DNA of 64,000 nt. Source: UBA668 sp963720695. Lineage in GTDB: Bacteria; Actinomycetota; Acidimicrobiia; Acidimicrobiales; Ilumatobacteraceae. The stretch spans positions 186,001-250,000 of the forward strand of contig CAVRGG010000006.1 of the NCBI GenBank assembly GCA_963720695.1. The letters are read 5' to 3'. Shown in pieces: positions 1 through 8,468 of this stretch (within the stretch, counting starts at the first letter, position 1; each line of letters starts with the position of its first letter). Made by a program: the position numbers and the translations under genes. The notes under the pieces were generated by a model. The model saw nothing but the letters and a program-made list of their open reading frames with translations. It did no database searches and was not told where the DNA came from.

Positions 1-251
1 CGCTGCTACCTCCCGACGTGCCGCTCGTGTGGGTCAACACGTACCGCGAGCAGTACCTGGAGCACACCAACATCTTCAACCTGGTCCTCGAGCAGCGGAT
101 GACGCTTCGAGGCAACGCCGTCATCGCGGACTGGTTCGCACTGGCGTCAGCACCTGACCAGAAGATCCTCCAGGGTGATCACATCCATCCGAACAAGGAG
201 GGTCAGCAGGTGCTGGCGCTGCTGATGCTTCAGGCGCTCCAGCGGCTCTGA
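1..251 (+). CDS. C-terminal end of an SGNH-type hydrolase/acyltransferase (5' truncated by window edge)
   Basis: Open from the window edge; the reading frame begins at base 3 and stops at 251, giving about 82 residues. Near the end is GDHIHPNKEGQQ, which matches the D-x-x-H catalytic block of SGNH hydrolases (Asp and His of the triad). The preceding PLVWVNTYR resembles the core strand before that block. In actinobacteria this ending is typical of acyltransferase-3 proteins with a fused C-terminal SGNH domain, like the complete one at 17304-19226, but a free SGNH lipase cannot be excluded. It converges on glnR and the two coding ends overlap by 22 bp. Confidence 0.6.
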   Translation, partial: LLPPDVPLVWVNTYREQYLEHTNIFNLVLEQRMTLRGNAVIADWFALASAPDQKILQGDHIHPNKEGQQVLALLMLQALQRL

Positions 252-910
252 CCGAAGCGGTACCCCACGCTGCGGACCGTCTGGATGAGGTTCGCGTGTT
301 CCTCGCCCAGCTTGGCCCGTAGGCGTCGGATGTGCACGTCGACGGTGCGAGCGCCGCCGTAGTACTCGTAGCCCCACACGCGGCTCAGCAACATCTCGCG
401 GGTGAACACCTTGCCGGGGTTCTGGGCGAGGAACTTCAACAGCTCGTACTCCATGTAGGTGAGGTCGAGGGGATGGCCCTCGATGCTCGCCTGGTAGGTC
501 TCCAGGTTGAGCGCCAGGCCGCTGTACTCCACCATCTCGGGACGGACCTCGGCGCCACCGCGGAAGAACAGGTGGCGCAGCCGGGCCTCCACCTCCGCGG
601 GGTGGAACGGAGTGAGGCAGAAGTCGTCGAAGAGCTCGTCGCGAAGTTCGAGATCGGCGAGCTGGCCACCGCTGACCAGCACCAGCAACGGGCTGACGGG
701 GGTGTCGCGCTTGCGCAGCGCACGACAGAACGCCCACGCCCCGTCGGGGTCCTGGTCGCAGGCGACGACCGCGCCGGACCATCCGGTGGCGGGCTCGTTG
801 CGTGACGCGTCGTCGGCGGAGGCCACGGCCTTCCAGCGGTAGCCGGCGAGATCGAGCGTGCGCGCGAGATCCGACGGCGGTGGCTCCGGGAAGACGGCGA
901 CGAGCTCCAC
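230..910 (-). CDS. glnR: GlnR-like orphan OmpR-family response regulator
   Basis: A 226-residue OmpR-type protein with a degenerate receiver (about 1-118) and a winged-helix DNA-binding domain (about 128-222). The end, with YYGGARTVDVHIRRLRAKLG and then TVRSVGYRF, closely resembles actinobacterial GlnR. Asp52 stands where the phospho-acceptor would be, but the acidic pair near the N-terminus is missing and the usual Lys of the KPF motif is Thr (LTPF), as expected of an atypical receiver not driven by a kinase. No histidine kinase gene is adjacent. The gene follows glnA on the same strand with 16 bp between them, so they are probably cotranscribed. GlnR is the global nitrogen regulator in actinomycetes; the assignment rests on similarity and context. 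Confidence 0.78.
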   Translation of the reverse strand: MELVAVFPEPPPSDLARTLDLAGYRWKAVASADDASRNEPATGWSGAVVACDQDPDGAWAFCRALRKRDTPVSPLLVLVSGGQLADLELRDELFDDFCLTPFHPAEVEARLRHLFFRGGAEVRPEMVEYSGLALNLETYQASIEGHPLDLTYMEYELLKFLAQNPGKVFTREMLLSRVWGYEYYGGARTVDVHIRRLRAKLGEEHANLIQTVRSVGYRFGQSRWSA

Positions 911-926
911 TATCGCGTCCTCGTCA

Positions 927-2264
927 TCACAGCGCCCTCAGGTACCGGTTCAGCTCGAACTGGCTGACGTGGGTCTTGTACGCGCGCCATTCGCTGCGCT
1001 TGTTGCGCAGGAACCACTCGAAGATGTGCTCGCCGAGCGCCTCCTGCACGAGGCTGGAGTTCTCCATCACCCGCAGTGAGTCGCTGAGCGACTGCGGCAA
1101 GGTGTCGATGCCGAGCTTGTGCAGCGACACGTCGTCCATCTCGAACAGGTTGGCGTCGGCCTCGGCGGGCAGTTCGTAGCCCTCGGCGATCCCGCGCATC
1201 CCTGCGGCGAGCAGCACGCTGAACGCGAGGTAGGGGTTGCACGCCGGGTCGGGCGAGCGGTACTCGATGCGCGTCGCGCTCGGGTTGCCGCGCTTGGCGA
1301 TGGGCACCCGGATGAGGCCGCTGCGGTTGTTGCGGGCCCAGCTGATGTGGACCGGCGCCTCGAACCCGGGTACCAACCGCTTGTAGCTGTTGACCGTCTG
1401 GTTGGTGACCGCAGTGATCTCTGCCGCGTGGCGCAGGAGCCCGGCGATGAACTGCTTGGCGACCACCGAGAGGTTGTACGCGTCGTCGGCGTCGTAGAAC
1501 GCGTTGGCCTCGCCGTCGAACAGGCTCAGGTGAAGGTGCATGCCGCTGCCCTGCACGCCTTCGAGCGGCTTTGGCATGAACGTGGCGTGCACGCCCTGCT
1601 TGGCGGCCACCTCCTTGACGACCATCCGGAACGTCATCACACCGTCGGCCATGCTGAGCGCGTCGGTGTGGCGAAGGTCGATCTCGTGCTGGCTCGGTGA
1701 GTCCTCGTGGAAGCTGTACTCCACCGGGATGCTCATCGTCTCCAGCGTGCGGATGGTCTCCTTGCGCAACGTGCCGGACACGTCGGTGGTGGTGAGGTCG
1801 AAGAAGCTGCCTTCGTCGAGGGTGACCGGCACCTGGCCGAGTTGTGGCGGTGCGAAGTAGAAGAACTCGATGTCCGGGGCGACGTAGAACGAGAAGCCTC
1901 GGTCGCGGGCCGCGCGCAGGTTGCGGCGCAGGACCTGGCGCGGGTCGCCCTCGAAGGGCGTGCCGTCGAGGTTGTGGATGTCGCAGAACACGCGAGCCTC
2001 GACGGCCTTGGGGTCTCCCCAGGGGAGCACCTCGAACGTGTCGGGGTCCGGCATCGCCAGCACGTCCGCTTCCTGGATGCGGCTGAACCCGTCGATGGAC
2101 GATCCATCGAAGGTCATCCCGTCCTCGAGGGCGTTCTCCAGTTCGGCAGGGCTGATCGCGAAGCTCTTCAGGTTGCCGAGCACATCGGTGAACCAGAGGC
2201 GGATGAGTCGAACCCCGCGCTCTTCCACGGTGCGCAGCACATAGTCGCGTTGTTGCTCGAGCAT
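927..2264 (-). CDS. glnA: Type I glutamine synthetase (GSI-alpha class)
   Basis: Glutamine synthetase joins ammonia to glutamate using ATP. The 445-residue protein shows the class I signatures: DGSSIDGF (53-60), the KP..G..GSGMHLH metal/ATP block (232-245) and NRSGLIRVP (313-321). Its short length and the lack of an NLYDLPPEE-type adenylylation site place it with the GSI-alpha form (Bacillus GlnA, mycobacterial GlnA2), so control by GlnE adenylylation is unlikely. The ATG at 2264 has a GAGGGAG ribosome site about 7 nt upstream. It is the first gene of a glnA-glnR pair. A 17-bp motif shared with the glnII upstream region lies 73-89 bp before the start. Confidence 0.93.
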   Translation of the reverse strand: MLEQQRDYVLRTVEERGVRLIRLWFTDVLGNLKSFAISPAELENALEDGMTFDGSSIDGFSRIQEADVLAMPDPDTFEVLPWGDPKAVEARVFCDIHNLDGTPFEGDPRQVLRRNLRAARDRGFSFYVAPDIEFFYFAPPQLGQVPVTLDEGSFFDLTTTDVSGTLRKETIRTLETMSIPVEYSFHEDSPSQHEIDLRHTDALSMADGVMTFRMVVKEVAAKQGVHATFMPKPLEGVQGSGMHLHLSLFDGEANAFYDADDAYNLSVVAKQFIAGLLRHAAEITAVTNQTVNSYKRLVPGFEAPVHISWARNNRSGLIRVPIAKRGNPSATRIEYRSPDPACNPYLAFSVLLAAGMRGIAEGYELPAEADANLFEMDDVSLHKLGIDTLPQSLSDSLRVMENSSLVQEALGEHIFEWFLRNKRSEWRAYKTHVSQFELNRYLRAL

Positions 2265-2336
2265 GGACGAACTCCCTCAGGGGCTCAAGGGACGAGGGAA
2301 GTCTGCCACTCGTGGGCCCGGAAGGCCCAGGTCGTG

Positions 2337-2353
2337 TGTGAACGGCGTATGAA
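2337..2353 (-). promoter_or_regulatory. Putative GlnR box upstream of glnA
   Basis: Read toward glnA the site is TTCATACGCCGTTCACA: two TTCAy half-sites with 11-bp periodicity. A 14/17 identical copy occurs at nearly the same distance before glnII. GlnR boxes of actinomycetes are 5-bp half-sites spaced by 6 bp, which fits the period, although the half-site sequence only partly matches the described consensus. Binding is inferred. Confidence 0.45.
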
Positions 2354-2374
2354 ACGACTTGCCGCCGAACGGGG

Positions 2375-4802
2375 TCAGTCGAGCACGCGACGGGAGAACG
2401 TCGCCGGTTCCCGGCCACCCAGCAGCCAGCCGCCGATCCCGGCCAGCAGCGGTAGTCCGATCGCGAGCGTGAGCAGCTGGCGGAATGGCACCGGTGTCAA
2501 GGTCTCGAGCTCGGACCGGTAGGCGGCCATGAGGGCGATGTAGGCGCCGACGGTGCCGAGCAGCACGCCGAGCACGGCGAGGGCGACAGCGGTGCTCGCC
2601 ACGAGGGCGCGGCGAGTGCGAGGCGACGCACCGGTGGCGGTGAGGGTGACCAGGTCCTGGCGGTGCTCGCCGCGGATCAGCCCGACCGTCATGGTCACGA
2701 TCGCGAGCGCGACCAGGATGCCGACGAGGGTGCTGTCCCAGCGAAGCTGAGAGATGGCGTCCTGGGTCGAGCGGACCTCGATCGCCAGGCCTTCCTGTGC
2801 GGCCGCCGCTCGTGCCGCTCGGATCTGCTCGGCCGTGAGTGCCTTCGGTGACTCGACGATCCACCCGGCGCGGGCCGTGACCCATCCGTGCTGCTCCATC
2901 GCCGCGATGGTGACGAGCGCGCTCGGTGCCGACGAGTACGTGGGGAGGGGCACGGTCTGCGTTCGAGCCGGCGACAGCTCGGGGCGGCCGCGCTGCTGGA
3001 TGTCGAGCAGGACCAAGGGTTCGGTGCGGCTGGTGAGCACCTCGGCGGAAGGATCGATGCTCGCCGGGTCGATGCCGTACAGCGCCAGCAGTCGAGGCGT
3101 CTCGACGTAGGGGAACGTGACGAACCTGATGCTGTTCTCGTCCACGGCGATGCCCAGGGAGATCGGCTCGCGCACGCTCGGGTCGACGACGTCGGGGTTG
3201 AACGCGACGTCGAGGGGGACGGAGGTGACGTCGCCACCGAGCGCCGCGATCACGGTGGCGGCGCGGGCGTCGAGCTGGTCGACCTCCGCGGCGGTGAGGT
3301 CGGGTGTCAGGGTCTGCGGGTCGCCGACGCGGAGCAACAGTTGGTGGGTGGACAGGTTGCCCTCGTCCGCGGCGTACTCGTTGGTGGACGCGATGACGAT
3401 CACCGACACGGCGATGCCGAGCCCGAGCGTGATCGCGGCGAGCGCGGCGGCCGAGCGGGCCTGCGAGCGGGCGAGGTCACGGAGCGCGAGCCGTGGAGCG
3501 AACGGCAGGCGGCGGGCGAGGGAGCCGAGCACGCGGATCGCCGCAGGCGCAGCGAAGACGGTGCCGATGACGATGCCGACGATCCCGGCGACGAGCAGGA
3601 GCGGTTGCACCGTGCGTCGACGTGGGGTGCGACAGCGAGATGCCGGTCACGCCGCCACCGATGAGCACGGCGGTCGCGGCCAGCGAGCGGCGGACCGCAC
3701 GGGGACGTGGCGGTCGGCCCGACGAGCGCGGTCATCACCGGGATGCGCGACGCGGCCCGTGCCGGCCACCACGCCGCCAGCGGTGGCGACGACGATCGCC
3801 AGCGACGCCAGCACGGCGATGAGCGCCCACGGCAGATCGAATCGATCGATGCGGTGGTTCGCCGCGACCTCGACCGCAGGCGCGGCGAGCAGCCAACCTC
3901 CCACCCCCGCCGCCGTGCCGAGGACCGCGGCGATGACACCGAGGATGAGGCCGTTCGACACGACAGCCATGCGGACATGGCGAGTCGTCGCGCCGATGGC
4001 CGACAGCAGACCCAGCTGGCGCTGCCTGCGCTGGGCCATCACGGCGAAGCCCGACGCGGCGATGAGGCCGACGAGCGTCATCGCCAGCGTCGACGCGGTG
4101 AGCACGAGCGCGGCGAGCGGCGTTGTGCTGCGAGCCGATGACCTCCAGGGTGAACTGCGGAGTCGGATGTGTCGCCGGTGCCGGCCGGGCGGGTCGGCGT
4201 GTGCGGTCGCGGTCGTCGAGCAGGAGTCGGTACGTCTCGGGTGACGGCAGGGTGCCGGGGGCGACGAGCGCGAACTCGTCGCTGAGGTCCTTCGGGTTCT
4301 CGACCGTTCCCACGACCGTCCACGTGATGCCGTCCACCGTGATGTCCGACCCGATCCGAGCATCGAGGAGGTTCGCCGCGCCGTCGGTGAGAGCGACCTC
4401 TCCGGCCCGCTCCGGGTAGCGGCCGTGACGAAGGTCGAGCACCGTCGAGGTGTAGGTGCCGTTCGGATCCGAGTCGCGGACATCGAGGTGGTCCAGCGTG
4501 CCGGGCACGAGGATCGACCGATGGGCGATCACGTCGACGCTGTTGAACCGGTCCTGCACAGCGGCGATGGTGGCTGCGGCGAGTGCGGGGTCGGTGCCGT
4601 CCACTCGCACCGACGCGTTGGCTCCGCCCATCTGGGCCGTCGGGCCGGGCACGGCGTTGGTGGCCAGGCTGGCGAACACGACCGCCGCGGCCACGGCGGC
4701 GGTCAGCAGCAGCAGGACGAGCAGCTGCTGGCGCCATTCGCGCCGGAACATTCTCGCCGTCCATCGGAACACCGCCCGACGACCGGGCCCGCCGACGCTC
4801 AT
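2375..4802 (-). CDS. FtsX/MacB-like ABC transporter permease, frame interrupted four times
   Basis: The intact product would be about 807 residues. The N-terminal part (MSVGGPGRRAVFRW..., one membrane segment, then a MacB-like periplasmic domain) is followed by the first FtsX core (QRRQRQLGLLSAIGATTRHV), a middle membrane segment, a second periplasmic domain and a second FtsX core ending at 2375. The frame breaks near 4127-4145, 3762, 3718-3720 and 3624-3627. Each break is repaired by deleting one base, and the last three lie in G/C runs. The start is fixed by an ATGA overlap with the upstream ATPase gene (4799-4802). Together with that ATPase it forms an exporter of the lipoprotein/antimicrobial-peptide type; the substrate is unknown. 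It is either a pseudogene or, more likely, an intact gene with consensus errors. Confidence 0.75.
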
Positions 4803-5530
4803 CCCTGCGGTCCCGTGCCCGAGGCGAGGAGTGACTCGGGGCCGGGAGGGTTGCCGGTCTGGTCGACGAGGCGGCCGTCGCGGAGGAACACCACCCGATC
4901 CGCCCACGAGGCGAGGTGCGCTTCGTGGGTGACGACGACGCCGGCCGCACCGAGGCGGCACGACTCGCGCAGCAGGCGCATCACGCTCTCGCTGTTCACC
5001 GAGTCGAGCGCGCCGGTGGGCTCGTCGGCCAGCAGCAGGCTGCGATCGCCGACGACGGCACGGGCGATGGCGACTCGCTGACGCTGGCCACCCGACAGCT
5101 CGTCGGGGAAGCGGTCGGCGCCGTCGTCGACGCCGAGCTGGGCGAGCGCGGCCAGCGCAGCGACTCGTGCGATGCGCGCGCTCGTGCCGTCGAGCTCCAA
5201 GGGCATCGCCACGTTCTCCGCCGCGGTGAGACCGGGGAGCAGGTTGAAGTCCTGGAACACGAACCCGATCGACCGGCGGCGCAGCCGTGCGCGTTGCGCG
5301 ACCGACATCGACGAGAGCATCTCCCCGTCGACGAGCACCTCGCCCTCCGTCGCCTCCTCCAGGCTGCCGGCGATGGTCAGCAGGCTGCTCTTGCCGGATC
5401 CGCTCGGCCCCATGATCGCGACGAGCTCGCCGCGTTCGACGGTGAGGTCGACCTCGTGGAGCGCGCTCACGGCGGTGTCGCCCGAGCCGTACACCTTCGA
5501 GATCCGTCGCAGTTCGAGCATGGCGGTCAT
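4799..5530 (-). CDS. ABC transporter ATP-binding protein (LolD/MacB type)
   Basis: A 243-residue ABC ATPase with Walker A GPSGSGKSS, the signature LSGGQRQRVAIARA, Walker B LLLADEPTGALDS and a switch His in VVTHEAHL. It belongs to the family that powers FtsX-type permeases. The ATG at 5530 overlaps the stop codon of the PadR gene (ATGA, 5527-5530), and its own stop overlaps the permease start in the same way. The frame is open back into the PadR gene, so the two could be read as one 443-residue fusion. The ATGA junction shows that they are two translationally coupled genes and that the apparent fusion comes from a frame slip in the PadR tail. Confidence 0.9.
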   Translation of the reverse strand: MTAMLELRRISKVYGSGDTAVSALHEVDLTVERGELVAIMGPSGSGKSSLLTIAGSLEEATEGEVLVDGEMLSSMSVAQRARLRRRSIGFVFQDFNLLPGLTAAENVAMPLELDGTSARIARVAALAALAQLGVDDGADRFPDELSGGQRQRVAIARAVVGDRSLLLADEPTGALDSVNSESVMRLLRESCRLGAAGVVVTHEAHLASWADRVVFLRDGRLVDQTGNPPGPESLLASGTGPQG

Positions 5531-6130
5531 CGCCGCGCCCCTTGGCGTTGGGCGGAGCGCTGGGCCGCGTCGAGCAGCGAGTTGGGTTGCGGCCGACGGC
5601 GACGGAGTCGGGCGCGGCGACGGGTGCACACGGAGTCGGGTCTCGGCGCTGTCCAACCAGCGCAGAGCGGCTTCCAACCGGAACAGCTCGGCGTCGACGA
5701 CGAGGGCGAGCGCGATGTCGTCCTCGGCCGCATCGGCCTTCACCGACGTGTAGCGCTGCATCAGCTCGACGAGATGACGGCGGTGCACCTGGATGACCTG
5801 GGTGACGTCGATCCCGGGGACCTGGACGGCGACGAGGACCTTGATCAGCAGCTCGTCACGGGGAGGCTGGGCGGTGTCGAGGGGTGTCTGCAGCCACTGG
5901 AGGAGCTCGTGCTGGCCGGACTCGGTGATGTGATACCCCTTCTGCGGTCCGTCGTCGGGTCCGTCGGAGGCGATCAACCCGTCGCGTTCGAGACGTTGCA
6001 GGGTGGTGTAGACCTGGCCGACGTTCAGCGGCCAGACCTCCCCGGTGCGGGCCTCGAACTCGTGGCGGAGCTGCAGGCCGTACTTGGGACCCTCGCTGAG
6101 CAGGGCCAAGAGCGCGTGACGGACGCTCAT
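5527..6130 (-). CDS. PadR-family transcriptional regulator (probable single-base insertion near its 3' end)
   Basis: The N-terminal winged helix is typical of PadR (MSVRHALLALLSEGPKYG..., then VYTTLQRLERDGLI), followed by the helical C-terminal dimerisation part. As read, the frame runs on into the ABC gene. Removing one G from the GGG at 5622-5624 gives a 200-residue protein ending ...QRSAQRQGARR with a stop that overlaps the ATPase start (ATGA). First gene of the PadR-ATPase-permease operon. A 17-bp perfect palindrome (6161-6177) lies 31 bp upstream, so the protein probably represses its own operon, as many PadR proteins next to exporters do. Confidence 0.83.
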
Positions 6131-6160
6131 CGGACGTTCCAGGACAAGTGCATACGTCGT

Positions 6161-6177
6161 AGCATACTCAGTATGCT
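6161..6177. promoter_or_regulatory. Palindromic operator of the PadR/ABC operon
   Basis: AGCATACT-C-AGTATGCT is a perfect inverted repeat with 8-bp arms. It lies just upstream of the PadR gene and covers a possible minus-strand -10 hexamer (TATGCT, 6166-6161). The AT-rich ATAC/GTAT arms stand out in a 70% GC context and resemble PadR operators. Autorepression is inferred. Confidence 0.65.
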
Positions 6178-6205
6178 TCGCCGAGCAAGTCGCCTCCGGA
6201 CGCGG

Positions 6206-6233
6206 CGGAGGGGCCGGTCGCCCGGCCCCTCCG
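6206..6233 (-). terminator. Strong hairpin downstream of glnII
   Basis: CGGAGGGGCCGG and CCGGCCCCTCCG form a 12-bp perfect stem around a TCGC tetraloop. It starts 30 bp past the glnII stop and lies before the PadR promoter. There is no clear U-tract, which is common for terminators in high-GC actinobacteria. It probably insulates the exporter operon from glnII. Confidence 0.65.
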
Positions 6234-6262
6234 TCAGTGCGTGCTGCGTGTGTGCGTCGTGA

Positions 6263-7270
6263 TCAGACGGCGCTGCACACCGTCTCGGTGATGAGACGGG
6301 TCACGGTGTACGGGTCGCAGTTGGCGTTCGGGCGGCGGTCCTCGGCATAGCCCTTGCCGTCGCGCTCGACCTGCCACGGGATGCGGATGCTCGCCGCCCG
6401 GTTCGACACGCCGTAGCTGAACTTGTTGTACGGGGCCGTCTCGTGGGCGCCGGTGAGGCGGCTCTCGATGTCGTCGCCGTAGTTCTTCACGTGCAGTTCG
6501 ACCTTCTTGCCGATCGCCTTGCAGGCGGCCTCGATGGCCTTCATGTCGGTGTCCTCGCGCATCGCCTTCGTGGAGAAGTTGGTGTGCGCACCGGCGCCGT
6601 TCCAGTCGCCCTTCATCGGCTTGGCGGCGAAGCTGACGATCACGTCGTAGTCCTCCGCGATGCGGTGGAGCAGCCAGCGGGCCACGGTGAGGTGGTCGCT
6701 CACGGTCACGCCATCGGCGGCGCCGATCTGGAACTCCCACTGGCCGGGCATGACCTCGGCGTTGGTGCCTTCGATGAGCAGGCCGGCATCGATGCACGCC
6801 TGCGTGTGCTCCTCGATGATCTCACGGGCGGCCACGCGACCTGCGCCGACGCCGCAGTAGTAGGGGCCCTGCGGCCCGGGGAACCCGCCGGCGGGAAAGC
6901 CGAGCGGGGTGCCGTCGAGCTTGAGGAACGTGTACTCCTGCTCGATGCCGAAGATCATCTCGTGCTTGGCGAACTTCTTGGCCGTCTTGACGCATGCCGC
7001 ACGGGTGTTGGTGACGTGGGGCTTGCCGTCCTTGGCGTTGTCGACCTCGCACAGCACGAGGATGTTGTCGCCCCCGCGGATCGGATCGGGGCAGGAGAAG
7101 ACGGGGGTCAGCATGCAGTCGCTGTGCTCGCCGGTGGCCTGGTTGGTGGACGAACCATCGAACCCCCAGATCGGCGGTGTCTTGCCGTCGGCGAGGATCT
7201 TCGTCTTCGACCGGAGCAATGGGGTCGGCTCGGTACCGTCGAGCCAGATGTATTCAGCTTGGTAGGCCAC
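6263..7270 (-). CDS. glnII: Type II (eukaryotic-type) glutamine synthetase
   Basis: A 335-residue class II enzyme, the form also found in Streptomyces, Frankia and rhizobia. Visible blocks include WGFDGSSTNQA, the GGFPGPQGPYYCGVG signature, the catalytic NAEVMPGQWEFQIG and MKGDWNGAGAHTNFST. The start is a GTG at 7270 preceded by AAAGGAA at good spacing; further upstream the frame is open but has no such signal. It is transcribed alone: a hairpin terminator follows and a 17-bp motif shared with glnA lies 77-93 bp upstream. Having GSI and GSII 4 kb apart next to glnR suggests joint nitrogen control. Confidence 0.93.
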   Translation of the reverse strand: MAYQAEYIWLDGTEPTPLLRSKTKILADGKTPPIWGFDGSSTNQATGEHSDCMLTPVFSCPDPIRGGDNILVLCEVDNAKDGKPHVTNTRAACVKTAKKFAKHEMIFGIEQEYTFLKLDGTPLGFPAGGFPGPQGPYYCGVGAGRVAAREIIEEHTQACIDAGLLIEGTNAEVMPGQWEFQIGAADGVTVSDHLTVARWLLHRIAEDYDVIVSFAAKPMKGDWNGAGAHTNFSTKAMREDTDMKAIEAACKAIGKKVELHVKNYGDDIESRLTGAHETAPYNKFSYGVSNRAASIRIPWQVERDGKGYAEDRRPNANCDPYTVTRLITETVCSAV

Positions 7271-7346
7271 TTGGCGTTCCTTTGTGAGATGAGGTGAAGG
7301 GGCGCCGCAATGCTGCCCAGGGGCGATTTCGGCCCCATTGCCCCAA

Positions 7347-7363
7347 TGTGAACGCTGTGTGAA
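7347..7363 (-). promoter_or_regulatory. Putative GlnR box upstream of glnII
   Basis: Read toward glnII the site is TTCACACAGCGTTCACA, a TTCAC-n6-TTCAC direct repeat with 11-bp period. It is identical at 14 of 17 positions to the site before glnA and sits 77 bp from the GTG start, against 73 bp for glnA. This points to a common regulator, most simply the neighbouring GlnR. Confidence 0.45.
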
Positions 7364-7409
7364 GTGCCCTGGGGGTCGGGCGGGAACGGTCGCTGGTGCA
7401 CAGCTTCGC

Positions 7410-8336
7410 TCATCGAGCGCGCCACCAACCAACCGTCGCCGCGGCGGCCTCCTCGAACGGTGTGGCGTGGAGGTCGAAGGTCTTCTCGGTGAGCGTCGAG
7501 TCGGTGATCCACGGCGCCGCGAACTGGTACCAGGTCTCCTTCAGCTCGCGCATCGTCGGGCTGACGATCCCGAGCGCCGACAGGGCGATCTTGGGCACCG
7601 CCGTCGCCGTGGACGACGTGCCGGCCGCGGCAGCGAGGCCCGCCACCGTCTCGCGCTGGGTCAGTGCGGGCGCATTCGGGACGTGCCAGGGTGCACCCCA
7701 GGCTCGTTCGTCGTCGGCGATCGTGACGAGTGTGTGCACCACGTCGGGCATGTAGCTGATGCTGTGGGGCACGTCGAGGCTCCCCAGCAGCGACACCTTC
7801 TTGCCGGCGAGGATCTTGGGCATCGTGCGCTCGCCGAGCGCCGCGCCCATCACCTCCGGGCCGAAGAAGTCGCTGGCGCGGGCCAGCGTGCCCCGCAGCC
7901 GGCCGGCGGCGTGCGCCTCGAGCAGTTCGGTGGCCATGCGGGCACGGGTGGCGCCCTTCGTGCCGGTCGCCGCCATTGGATGGTCCTCCCGCATGGGCAT
8001 CGCGGAGCCCGGGCCGAACGCGTACAGGTTGTCCATCATCACCAGCACCGCGCCGCTCCGCTCGGCGGCGGTCATCATCGAACGATGCATGGGCGGCCAT
8101 GCGGTGTCCCACTGGTGGTACGGAGGGTTGGCGCAGTTGAAGATCGTGGTCGCCCCCTGCGCGAGGCGCGTCAGCAGCTCGGCGTCGGAGGCATCGCCCT
8201 TGGTGCGGGTGACGAGTGCATGGTCGGGTCCCGTGCCGCTGCGGGTCACGACGGTGACGGCGTCGCCGCGGTCGGCGAGCTCGCGGGCGACTCCCGATCC
8301 GACGGGGCCGCTGCCGATGACGAGGTGGTGTGACAT
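7410..8336 (-). CDS. NAD(P)-dependent epimerase/dehydratase family protein
   Basis: A 308-residue extended-SDR-like protein. The N-terminal Rossmann motif is GSGPVGSG (8-15), a variant of GxxGxxG, followed by the VVTRSG strand end. The central ...NLYAFGP... segment resembles atypical SDRs of the NAD-dependent epimerase group. The substrate cannot be read from the sequence. It diverges from a TetR gene, and the 132-bp gap between their starts contains two operator copies, so it is probably the TetR target. Confidence 0.8.
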   Translation of the reverse strand: MSHHLVIGSGPVGSGVARELADRGDAVTVVTRSGTGPDHALVTRTKGDASDAELLTRLAQGATTIFNCANPPYHQWDTAWPPMHRSMMTAAERSGAVLVMMDNLYAFGPGSAMPMREDHPMAATGTKGATRARMATELLEAHAAGRLRGTLARASDFFGPEVMGAALGERTMPKILAGKKVSLLGSLDVPHSISYMPDVVHTLVTIADDERAWGAPWHVPNAPALTQRETVAGLAAAAGTSSTATAVPKIALSALGIVSPTMRELKETWYQFAAPWITDSTLTEKTFDLHATPFEEAAAATVGWWRAR

Positions 8337-8379
8337 GTCGATGCTCCTTGGAGACGATGTGGATGCGCTGCTCGCAGAC

Positions 8380-8394
8380 GAGAGCAGTGCTCTC
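8380..8394. promoter_or_regulatory. TetR operator copy 1
   Basis: GAGAGCA-G-TGCTCTC is a perfect inverted repeat with 7-bp arms, followed by an ATTCTGG tail that is repeated after copy 2. It lies between the divergent epimerase and TetR genes, about 44 bp from the epimerase start. Confidence 0.7.
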
Positions 8395-8422
8395 TATTCT
8401 GGCAGCCGTTCGACGGAAAAGC

Positions 8423-8437
8423 GAGAGCGGTGCTCTC
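8423..8437. promoter_or_regulatory. TetR operator copy 2
   Basis: GAGAGCG-G-TGCTCTC has the same arms as copy 1 with one change next to the centre, and again a following ATTCTGG. Centres are 43 bp apart (about four helical turns), placing both on one face of the helix. Copy 2 is 32 bp upstream of the TetR start codon. Confidence 0.7.
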
Positions 8438-8468
8438 ATTCTGGTGTGACCCTCGCTACAGTGACCCG

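Noticed and set aside
4799..6130. PadR-ABC ATPase fusion protein
   Set aside because: The ATGA stop/start overlap in the other frame shows two genes; the fused linker is read out of frame.
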